64,000 bases of DNA from Rathayibacter tanaceti (GTDB lineage: Bacteria; Actinomycetota; Actinomycetes; Actinomycetales; Microbacteriaceae). The notes beneath the pieces are model-generated. The model did no database searches. It saw only the letters and a list, made by a program, of their open reading frames with translations, and was not told the DNA's origin. The DNA is taken from positions 1-64,000 of the forward strand of contig NZ_LIIN01000003.1 in NCBI RefSeq assembly GCF_001634385.1. The letters run 5' to 3'. Made by a program: the position numbers and the translations under genes. Below, piece after piece: positions 21,436 through 28,665 of this stretch (the first letter of the stretch is position 1; each line of letters opens with the position of its first letter).

Positions 21436-21979
21436 TCAGTGGTCCGCTTCCCGGTGCTCCTGCGCGAGTCCGAGGTAGGAGGCGGCGTTCCGGCGGATGT
21501 CCGCCCGCTCCTGCTCCGTCAGCTCCCGACGAACCTTCGCCGGGGACGCCGGCGACGAGGGAGCCGGGCGGCACGACCGTCCCCTCCAGCACCACCGCGC
21601 CGGCGGCGACGAGGGAGCCGGTGCCGATGACGGCGCCGTTGAGGACGGTCGCGTTCATCCCCACGAGCACCTCGTCCTCGACGGTGCAGCCATGCAGGAC
21701 CGCGTTGTGACCGACCGAGACGCCCGCACCGATGACGGCGTCCCTGCCCGCGTCGACGTGCACGACCACCCCGTCCTGCAGGTTGCTGCCCTCTCCCACC
21801 TCGATCCGCGCGTGCTCGGCGCGCAGGACGGCGCCGTACCAGACGCTCACGCGCTCGCGGAGGCCGACCGAGCCGACGAGCGTCGCGCCGGGGGCGATCC
21901 AGGCGGACGGCGCGATCTGCGGTGTCCGGCCGCCGGGCAGGGAGAGCACGCGTGCGCCCTCGGCGGGAATCGATGCCAT
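21436..21979 (-). CDS. Gamma-class carbonic anhydrase-like hexapeptide-repeat protein; 1-nt insertion near 21540
   Basis: Left-handed beta-helix protein of the gamma-CA/acetyltransferase superfamily (YrdA/PaaY-like), probably zinc-binding. Removing one extra base near 21540 (AGVP/AKVRRELTEQ) gives 180 aa with a normal C-terminal helix. Hexapeptide repeats run from about residue 20 to 140. Three histidines placed as zinc ligands are visible in VVVHVD, SVGHNAV and VLHGC. ATG 21979 has GAGAGGA upstream; an in-frame ATG at 22015 is less likely. Whether it hydrates CO2 cannot be told from sequence. Confidence 0.87.
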
Positions 21980-22019
21980 CTCGATGGTCCTCTCGGGTCG
22001 TGAAACGTGGACCACGGCG

Positions 22020-22682
22020 TCAGCGCCGGGCGCGGAGCCAGGCCAGGACGGCCAGGACGCGCCGGTGGTCGGAGCCCGAATCCTCGAGCCCGAGCTTCTG
22101 GAAGATCGCGGTCACGTTCTTCTCGACAGCCCCCACTCCGACGAAAAGAGCGGAGGCGATCCCCGCGTTGGTGCGGCCCTGCGCCATCTGCTCGAGCACC
22201 TCTCGCTCGCGAGGCGTGAGCGCGGCCAGTGGGTCGCGGTTGCGCTGCAGCAGGGAGGCGACGACCTGCGGGTCGAGGACCGTCCCGCCTGCCGCGACCC
22301 GCTCGACAGCGTCGCGCAGCTCCTCCAACGAGGCGACGCGGTCCTTGAGCAGGTAGCCGAGGCCGCCCTCGCCCGAGCCGAGCAGCTCCTGTGCGTAGGT
22401 CACCTCGACGTACTGGCTGAGCAGAAGAACGGCGATGCCCGGGTGGCGACGACGGATCTCGAGCGCAGCACGGACGCCCTCGTCACGGAAGGTCGGCGGC
22501 ATCCGCACATCGAGCACGGCGACATCCACGGAGCCCGGGTCGCGGACGAGGACCGCGAGCAGGCTGTCTGCGTCGCCGAACGCGCCGACCGAGGCGAAAC
22601 CGGCGTCCTCGAAGAGACGGACCAGGCCCTCGCGGAGAAGCACAGAATCCTCGGCGATGGCGACGCGGATCACGGACACCAC
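22020..22682 (-). CDS. NarL/LuxR-family response regulator
   Basis: 220 aa. The receiver domain has the acidic pair near residues 10-12 (AIAEDSVLL), the phosphoacceptor Asp in VAVLDVRMPP near residue 58 and the Lys in YLLKDRV. The C-terminal LuxR helix-turn-helix is LTPREREVLEQMAQGRTNAG followed by VEKNV. It starts 1 nt after the histidine kinase stop, so the two are cotranscribed. Target genes are unknown. Confidence 0.94.
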   Translation of the reverse strand: MVSVIRVAIAEDSVLLREGLVRLFEDAGFASVGAFGDADSLLAVLVRDPGSVDVAVLDVRMPPTFRDEGVRAALEIRRRHPGIAVLLLSQYVEVTYAQELLGSGEGGLGYLLKDRVASLEELRDAVERVAAGGTVLDPQVVASLLQRNRDPLAALTPREREVLEQMAQGRTNAGIASALFVGVGAVEKNVTAIFQKLGLEDSGSDHRRVLAVLAWLRARR

Positions 22683-22683
22683 C

Positions 22684-24027
22684 TCAGGATAGGACGGGCC
22701 GGTACGGCACGTGGACGCCGATCGCGGTGGGGCCGCCGACTGGGGACTGGACGGCGATCACCCCGCGCAGTCCCCGCACGCGACCGCTGACCCCCTCGAG
22801 GCCGTGTCCTGTGACCGGTACGGCACCGCCCACTCCGTCGTCGACCACCCATGCATCGAGCCAGCGCTCCCCCGCTGCACCCGCCTCCCGGGAGTCGAGG
22901 TGCACCTTGATCGAGCGCGCAGACGCATGCTTGGAGGCGTTCGCGAGCAGCTCTGCGATCACGAAGTAGACGCTGCGCTCGACCTCCGGGGGCAGATCGG
23001 TCACCGGGTGCTCGGTGACGACCTCGACCGGGGCCGGGCTGAGGGCGGCGAGCGACTGCACGGCGGCCTCGAGGCCTCGGTCCTGGAGGATCGGCGGCGC
23101 GACTCCGCGGGAGAGTGCGCGCAGCTCGTCGAGGGCGGTCCCCACGTGCTCGCGCGCCTCGTCGACGAGCCGGGCGGCCGAGTCCGGATCGCTGGCGAGG
23201 CGGTTCCGAGCGGAGGCGAGATCCATCTGCACGCGGATCAGACGCTGCTGCGGGCCGTCGTGGATGTCGCGCTCGAGCTGCCGCAGCCCCCGGTCCTCGG
23301 CGGCGACGGCTGCGCCGCGCGACGCACTGAGCTCGGCGACCTCGCGCTGCAGCGCCTCCGACTCCCAGGGCCCGAGCAGCAGGCGATCGACGAGGTAGCG
23401 CGCCAGGGTGAGCCCGCGGGTGGCGAACGGGAGGGTGGAGATGAACAGGACCGTCATCGCGACCGCCGCCGCCGAGACGAACCCGGCCGGCGGCCCCGGC
23501 AGGCCGAGGACGGAGGTGCCGACACCGAGGACGAGTTCGACCGGGCTCACCGCGGCGGTCCCGTCGAGGGCGGAGACCAGCGTGCCGATCCCCGTCCAGC
23601 TCCACAGCGCGAGAACGGCGCCGAAGACGAGGGCGAGCATCGGGGCGACGAGGATCGTGTGCAGCAGTGCCAGCCAGTAGTGCCCGTCGATGACCGGGCC
23701 GTAGAAGGCGAAGGTGGCGGGCGAGACCGAGGCGGGCGGACGGCGCCACTGCGGATCCGGCACCGCCGGTCTGCCTGCCAGGACATCGAGCCGCCGAGCT
23801 CCGCGCGAGAAGAAGCGACCGGTGTGCAGGGCGGCGGGGAAGAAGGCCAGGCCGATCAGCACTCCGACGAGACCGACCGCGAGAGCGAGCGCGACGGTGG
23901 CGCAGAAAGAGCCGACCAGTGCGAGCGGAACCGCGAGCACCAGCGAGAGCGCCTCCCGCGGCATCCGACGCCAGAGCTGCAAGTACCCGCGGATCGCCTC
24001 ACCGAGGGCCGTCGGTGCCGCGCTCAT
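22684..24027 (-). CDS. Two-component sensor histidine kinase (HisKA_3 type)
   Basis: 447 aa. The N-terminal half has about five or six hydrophobic segments within a sensor-domain-like region. It is followed by a dimerisation domain with phosphoacceptor His in LERDIHDGPQQR and an HATPase_c domain (ELLANASKHA, DDGVGG, GHGLEGVSGRV). Start ATG 24027 with GAGGAGG upstream. Partner is the immediately downstream NarL-type regulator. Architecture resembles DesK/LiaS-type membrane-stress sensors; the stimulus is not inferable. Confidence 0.93.
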   Translation of the reverse strand: MSAAPTALGEAIRGYLQLWRRMPREALSLVLAVPLALVGSFCATVALALAVGLVGVLIGLAFFPAALHTGRFFSRGARRLDVLAGRPAVPDPQWRRPPASVSPATFAFYGPVIDGHYWLALLHTILVAPMLALVFGAVLALWSWTGIGTLVSALDGTAAVSPVELVLGVGTSVLGLPGPPAGFVSAAAVAMTVLFISTLPFATRGLTLARYLVDRLLLGPWESEALQREVAELSASRGAAVAAEDRGLRQLERDIHDGPQQRLIRVQMDLASARNRLASDPDSAARLVDEAREHVGTALDELRALSRGVAPPILQDRGLEAAVQSLAALSPAPVEVVTEHPVTDLPPEVERSVYFVIAELLANASKHASARSIKVHLDSREAGAAGERWLDAWVVDDGVGGAVPVTGHGLEGVSGRVRGLRGVIAVQSPVGGPTAIGVHVPYRPVLS

Positions 24028-24239
24028 CCGATCCTCCTCGCACCCGCGACCGCCGCGGTGACCGCTCGAGCGTAGCGGCGGAGGCCGCGCGAGACCCGGG
24101 GTGGGCCGCCGGATCAGTGCTCCTCGCGGCCAGGTGAGCCTCTCCTTCTCCCGACTGAGCCGAGCCTGCGCTTGCTTGCGACGCCCCAGGATCTGCGTAC
24201 TGTTGACGATCAGTCACCCCCTCTCGAAAGGAACAGACG

Positions 24240-24728
24240 ATGTCCACCACATCCGTCACGTCGCTCACCTCGTCGAACCCGGATGTCGCATCCGGAGTCG
24301 CGCAGTTCCTCAGCCCCGTCGTCGTCGAGATGACGGCTCTCGCGGTCAACGGCAAGCAGGCGCACTGGCACGTCCGTGGCGCCAACTTCATTGGCGTGCA
24401 CGAGCTGCTCGACACGATCGTCGCGCACTCGATCGAGTGGGCCGACCTCGCGGCCGAACGGGTCGTCGCCCTCGGCCTGCCCGTCGACGCACGCATTCAG
24501 ACGGTCGCGTCCGCTACGCAGTCCGAGCCGCTCACCCCAGGATTCCAGCGCTCCGAGAACGCGATCGTCGAGATCATCCGCCAGATGGACGTCGCGATCG
24601 CGACCGTCAACACGGCGATCGCCGAGCTCGCCGAGATCGACGCGAGCAGCCAGGACGTCGCGATTGAGATCGGCCGCGGCCTCGAGAAGGACCGCTGGTT
24701 CCTCTTCGCTCACGTCAGCGAGAGCTGA
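24240..24728 (+). CDS. dps: Dps-family DNA-binding ferritin-like protein
   Basis: 162 aa. Dodecameric mini-ferritin that oxidises iron with peroxide and protects DNA. The intersubunit ferroxidase ligands are visible: QAHWHVRG, then VHELLDTIV and SIEWADLAAERVVALG. The N-terminal about 20 residues are flexible Ser/Thr-rich rather than the Lys-rich tail of E. coli Dps, so DNA binding may use another surface. GAAAGGAACAG precedes the ATG. Divergent from the two-component pair, monocistronic, with a strong terminator behind it. Confidence 0.95.
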   Translation: MSTTSVTSLTSSNPDVASGVAQFLSPVVVEMTALAVNGKQAHWHVRGANFIGVHELLDTIVAHSIEWADLAAERVVALGLPVDARIQTVASATQSEPLTPGFQRSENAIVEIIRQMDVAIATVNTAIAELAEIDASSQDVAIEIGRGLEKDRWFLFAHVSES

Positions 24729-24740
24729 GAACCGGTCCCC

Positions 24741-24780
24741 CGCACGGCCCGCTGGATCCACGGATCCGGCGGGCCGTGCG
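24741..24780. terminator. Terminator after dps
   Basis: 12-bp stem CGCACGGCCCGC/GCGGGCCGTGCG with an internal GGATCC repeat in the loop, 12 nt past the stop; it also lies beyond the convergent amidohydrolase. Confidence 0.8.
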
Positions 24781-24883
24781 TCGTTCCAGGACGTGCCTGG
24801 CGCGGTGAGCGGCCACCCGCGCCGCTGGTGCGTCGCCCGAGGCGACAGTTCGCTCCCCGCGGGACAGCTCGAGGGATGCTCCG

Positions 24884-26338
24884 TCAGTCTCCGTGGGTGA
24901 GGCGTCCCGCCAGCAGGGTCGCGGCGACCGGCATCGAGCGCAGGCCCTCCGCATCGGCGCTGAGCGGATCACGGTCGAGCACGACCAGGTCGGCGGGATC
25001 GCCGGCCCGCGGGCGGAGACGGCGCACCCGCGTGGAGGACACGATCGCCTCTTCGACGCTGACCCGCTGTTCCGGGTGCCACGGCTCCTCCCCCGGCCGC
25101 GCCCGAGCGACCGCCGCCGAGACAGCGACCCAGGGGTCGAGCGGGGCCACCGGCGCATCCGAGCCGAACACCACGCTCGCACCGGAGTCGAGCAGGGAGC
25201 GCAGCGCGAAAGCGCGTCCCGTGCGCCCCGGCCAGTAGTGCTCCGCCACGTCGCGATCGTCGAGGGCGTGCGCCGGCTGGACTCCCGCCTCAACGCGGAG
25301 CGCGGCGAAGCGCGGCAGATCGGCGTCGGCGACCAGCTGGGCGTGCTCGATCCGGCCGCCGCCGATCCGCCCCAGGGCGTCGAGCGCCACCGTCGCCGCT
25401 GCGTCTCCGATCGCGTGGACGGTCGCGCGGATGCCGCCGTCCGCGGCACGGGCGAGCAGGGCGTCCAGCTCACCGGGGTCGACCGTGAGCGTGCCGCGGC
25501 TTTCGTGCCCTGGGTAAGGGTCCGCGCAGTACGCCGTCCGCGTGTTCAGAGAGCCGTCGATCAGGACCTTCAGCGGGCCCATCCGGAGCAGCCCCTCTCC
25601 GGCCGGCAGTTCGTCGCCCGAGCGCAGCCCCTCGGAGAGCGCGCGGTCGAGATGGTCTCGGTACACGCCCGTCTCGACCCGGAGGGCTCGGGTGCCCCGG
25701 GCGACCCGACGCGTCCAGTCTCCGACGTTCCACCGCATCTCGAGGTCCACGACTCCGACGACGCCGCGCGTCGCCGCTCGACGCGCCGCCTCGTCGACGA
25801 GGAGGTCGAGATCGTCGTCGCTGAGGGCGCCGAGCGCCGTGACCAGTTCGAAGCACGGATCCTCGCGGAGCAGATCGTCCTGCCGCCCGAAGCCGTAGCG
25901 GTGGTAGGCGGCCGTGTTCAGCCAGGCGCAGTGCAGGTCCCCGCTGATCAGCACGATCGGGCGCTCGAACGACACCTCGTCGAGGAGCGCCGTCGTCGGC
26001 GGCTCCGGCCACAGGCCGTCGCGGAACCCGAAGCCGACGAGCGTGGCCGGCCCGCTGGTCTCCGCCAGCCGACGGCGCACCGTGACCGCCACCTCGCGGG
26101 CGGAGGAGGCGGCAGACAGGTCGAGTCGCGGTGCCGTCATCGCCCACTGCGAGAAATGCACATGCTCGTCCCAGAGGCCGGGCATCAGCCAGCGCCCGTC
26201 GAGCTCGCGCACGTCGTCTCCCGGTGAGGCCTCGGCAGCGGCGCCGACCGCCTCCACCCGGCCGCCCCGCAGAAGCACGGGCACCGGTCCGGAGGAACCG
26301 AGCAGGCGCGCGTCGCGCAGCAGGAGCCCGGGGGTCAT
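24884..26338 (-). CDS. Amidohydrolase (YtcJ-like, metal-dependent)
   Basis: 484 aa. TIM-barrel amidohydrolase: metal motif DEHVHF near residue 58, HAIGDAA, IEHAQL and GSDAPVAPLDPW near the C-terminus, closed by the small beta-sandwich (DLVVLDRDPL). The family hydrolyses amides/imidic esters; the substrate here is unknown. ATG 26338 overlaps the stop of a 14-codon upstream ORF (ATGA), so it is probably translationally coupled. It belongs to the leftward rpiB-nei-small ORF-amidohydrolase run. Confidence 0.92.
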   Translation of the reverse strand: MTPGLLLRDARLLGSSGPVPVLLRGGRVEAVGAAAEASPGDDVRELDGRWLMPGLWDEHVHFSQWAMTAPRLDLSAASSAREVAVTVRRRLAETSGPATLVGFGFRDGLWPEPPTTALLDEVSFERPIVLISGDLHCAWLNTAAYHRYGFGRQDDLLREDPCFELVTALGALSDDDLDLLVDEAARRAATRGVVGVVDLEMRWNVGDWTRRVARGTRALRVETGVYRDHLDRALSEGLRSGDELPAGEGLLRMGPLKVLIDGSLNTRTAYCADPYPGHESRGTLTVDPGELDALLARAADGGIRATVHAIGDAAATVALDALGRIGGGRIEHAQLVADADLPRFAALRVEAGVQPAHALDDRDVAEHYWPGRTGRAFALRSLLDSGASVVFGSDAPVAPLDPWVAVSAAVARARPGEEPWHPEQRVSVEEAIVSSTRVRRLRPRAGDPADLVVLDRDPLSADAEGLRSMPVAATLLAGRLTHGD

Positions 26339-26379
26339 CGCTCGTCCCGCCCGTTCGCCCAGTGGTCGTCGTGGAGCAT
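26338..26379 (-). CDS. Very short ORF (14 aa) coupled to the amidohydrolase
   Basis: ATG 26379 has AGGAGAGG about 8 nt upstream and encodes MLHDDHWANGRDER, with the TGA overlapping the amidohydrolase ATG. It begins 27 nt after the nei stop. The strong ribosome site belongs to this ORF and none is seen for the amidohydrolase itself, which suggests that translation of the short ORF delivers ribosomes. Too short to assign a function to the peptide. It could alternatively be the remnant of a longer gene. Confidence 0.5.
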
Positions 26380-26405
26380 GCGGTCCTCTCCTCGTGCTCA
26401 GCCGG

Positions 26406-27324
26406 TCACGACTGGCACACCGGGCACCAGTAGAGCTTGCGCGCGCCGATCTCCTCGAGCAGGACGTGCGTGCCGCACACTCGGCACGGCAGTCCCTCGC
26501 GCTTGTAGACGTAGTTGCGCTCGGCATGGCTGCGCACGGCCTTCGCGCGCTCCGGCGCGGTCAGGTCGCGCCGGGTGATCATCATCCCCGTTCGGATACC
26601 GTCCTCGAGCAGGTGCGCCCAATCGCTCCAGAGCTCGCGGGCGACATCAAGCGGCACCTGCTTGCCGGGGGTGTGCGGATCGAGCCCGGCGCGGTAGAGC
26701 AGCTCGGCACGGTAGATGTTCCCGATCCCGCTCACGATCGACTGGTCCATCAGCACCAGACCGACGGGCGTCGCCGTCCGGCGCAGCCGGTTCACGAAGC
26801 GGTCGCGGGCCTCGTCGGAGTCGTCCGCCGCCGGGTCCGGTCCGAGCCGGGCGAGCAGAGCGTCGACCTGGGCGGGGTCCATCACCTCGCAGGCGGTGGG
26901 GCCGCGCAGGTCGGCGACCGTCTCCTCCGTCCGGATGCGCACGCGCACAGCGCCGACGGGGGGGCGGCGGGAACTCGTCGAGGTCGCCGTCGGTCTCATG
27001 CTCGGTCTCGGACAGGCGCACAGCCCGGCGGCGGCGGGGCGCTCCGATGCTGCTGCCCGCCGTGCCGTCCGGGAACAGCGGCGACACCCTGCCGAGGAAG
27101 TCCCAGGCGCCGTAGAGGCCGAGGTGGACGTGCAGCGTCAGCTCGCCCTCGAAGCGGAGGAGGAGGTGCTTGCCGACGGCTGTCGACTCCAGCACCAGGC
27201 GGCCGTCGAGCAGCGCCGCCCCTTCGGCGAAACGGCCCTGGGGGCTGCTCGTGGCGACGCGGTGCCCGACGACGTCGCGCTCGAACTGGAGTGCGATCCG
27301 GTGGACGGAGTGCCCCTCGGGCAC
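26406..27324 (-). CDS. Fpg/Nei-family DNA glycosylase/AP lyase; indel in a 7-C run near 26958-26964
   Basis: Base-excision repair of oxidised bases. About 305 aa after removing one base from the C7 run (EFPPP/VGAVRVR). The N-terminal catalytic PEGHSVHR (Pro after the initiator, Glu next) marks the Nei branch. The H2TH region is in the middle (LMDQSIVSGIGNIYRAELL), and the C-terminal zinc finger is CRVCG/CPVC with the conserved ARKLYWC arginine loop. GTG 27324 follows the rpiB stop directly. Position next to rpiB and the DsbA-like protein matches M. tuberculosis Rv2464c. Confidence 0.92.
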
Positions 27325-27828
27325 TCAGCGGCCCTTCTCGGCGGAGTCGATCACGCGACCCGCGATGGCGCCGGTGGCCTCGTACTCGGCGAGCTGGGCG
27401 ATCCGGCGCGCGTGACGCTCCTCGAAGCTGAAGGGCTCGGCGACGAACGCGTCGATGAAGCCGGTCGCTTCCTCGACCGAGTGCTGGCGGGCACCGATGG
27501 AGATGACGTTCGCGTCGTTGTGCTGGCGAGCGAGGACCGCGGTGCTCAGATTCCACACGAGGGCGGCGCGCACGCCCGGGACCTTGTTCGCCGCGATCTG
27601 CTCGCCGTTGCCGGAGCCGCCGAACACGACGCCGAGCGCCTCGACGCCCGCCTGCTGATCGCGCACGACGGCGGCCGCCGCGTTGATACAGAACGAGGGA
27701 TAGTCGTCGAGCGGGTCGTACGACGTGGGGCCGTGGTCGATCACGTCGTGACCGGCGGCGCCGAGGTGCTCGATCAGGTGCCGGCTGAAGTCCAGCCCTG
27801 CGTGGTCCGTGGCGATGTGGATGCGCAC
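27325..27828 (-). CDS. rpiB: Ribose-5-phosphate isomerase B
   Basis: 167 aa. Interconverts ribose-5-phosphate and ribulose-5-phosphate in the pentose phosphate pathway. RpiB/LacA features: N-terminal IATDHAG, the phosphate/active-site loop GVVFGGSGNGEQIAANK and RAALVWN. The usual bacterial active-site Cys is replaced by Ser in GGSGNG, as in mycobacterial RpiB. Same transcription unit as nei (immediately adjacent). A 72-nt gap separates it from the DsbA-like gene. Confidence 0.96.
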   Translation of the reverse strand: MRIHIATDHAGLDFSRHLIEHLGAAGHDVIDHGPTSYDPLDDYPSFCINAAAAVVRDQQAGVEALGVVFGGSGNGEQIAANKVPGVRAALVWNLSTAVLARQHNDANVISIGARQHSVEEATGFIDAFVAEPFSFEERHARRIAQLAEYEATGAIAGRVIDSAEKGR

Positions 27829-27900
27829 GCGCTCGTCCTCCCGGAAAGCCGTCTGAGGCCCGTGATGCCGGGGCCGGGAGTCAGAGTACCGCGGGTCGGC

Positions 27901-28500
27901 TCAGTCGAACTGCGGGTCGCGGGTGCGCGAGCGCTTGAGCTCGAAGAAGCCGTCGTAGGAGGCCGCCGCCACGACGCCGTCCCAGAGCGCCAGTGCCTGC
28001 TCACCACGGGGAGCGGGCGAGATGACGGGACCGAAGAAGGCGACGTCGCCCAGGGCGATCACGGGAGTCCCGACGTCCTGGCCCACCCGGCCGATGCCGT
28101 CGAAGTGGGACGCACGCATGGGCCCGTCGTACTCGTCCGAGTCGGCGTAGGCGGACAGCTCGGCGGGGAGGCCGACCTCGGCGAGCGACTCCGCGATGAT
28201 CGCCTCGGCGTCGGAGCGTCCGCCGACGTGGATCCGCGTGCCGAGAGCGTCGTACAGCGGCTTCACGTGCTCGCGGCCCTCGCGCTCGGCGACGGCGGAG
28301 ACGAGGCGGGTGTAGCGCAGCGCCCGCGGGAAGAAGGCGCGGTAAGCCTCGTCGACGTCGTTGTCCTCATTGAGGACCGCGAGGCTCATGATGTGCCACT
28401 GCACGTCGAGCTCGCGGGCGGGGGTCACCTCGTCCACGAAACGCGAGGTCATCCAGGCCCAGGGGCAGGAGGGATCGAACCAGAAATCCACGGAGGTCAT
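27901..28500 (-). CDS. DsbA-family protein (mycothiol-dependent nitroreductase Rv2466c-like) with CPWA active site
   Basis: 199 aa, cytosolic thioredoxin-fold protein with a helical insertion; FWFDPSCPWAWMTSRF near residues 6-21 identifies the Rv2466c family, which uses mycothiol as a reductant. Rv2466c has CPWC, whereas here the second cysteine is Ala, so the enzyme would have to work by a monothiol mechanism. Position beside rpiB and divergent from pepN matches Rv2465c-Rv2467. Family assignment is confident; redox role is inferred. Confidence 0.88.
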   Translation of the reverse strand: MTSVDFWFDPSCPWAWMTSRFVDEVTPARELDVQWHIMSLAVLNEDNDVDEAYRAFFPRALRYTRLVSAVAEREGREHVKPLYDALGTRIHVGGRSDAEAIIAESLAEVGLPAELSAYADSDEYDGPMRASHFDGIGRVGQDVGTPVIALGDVAFFGPVISPAPRGEQALALWDGVVAAASYDGFFELKRSRTRDPQFD

Positions 28501-28665
28501 GCCTCCACGGTACGCCGCCGTGCGGGGCCGCGGTGACGCTCAGGGACCCCCTGGGCGATCGGACGGTCCACGCCTCCGGAAACCACCGACGGCTCTAGGG
28601 TGGATCGGCGGCGTCCGCACCCAGGCGCCCGCGGCAGCGCCCGAGACGAACGGATGGAGCACCCC

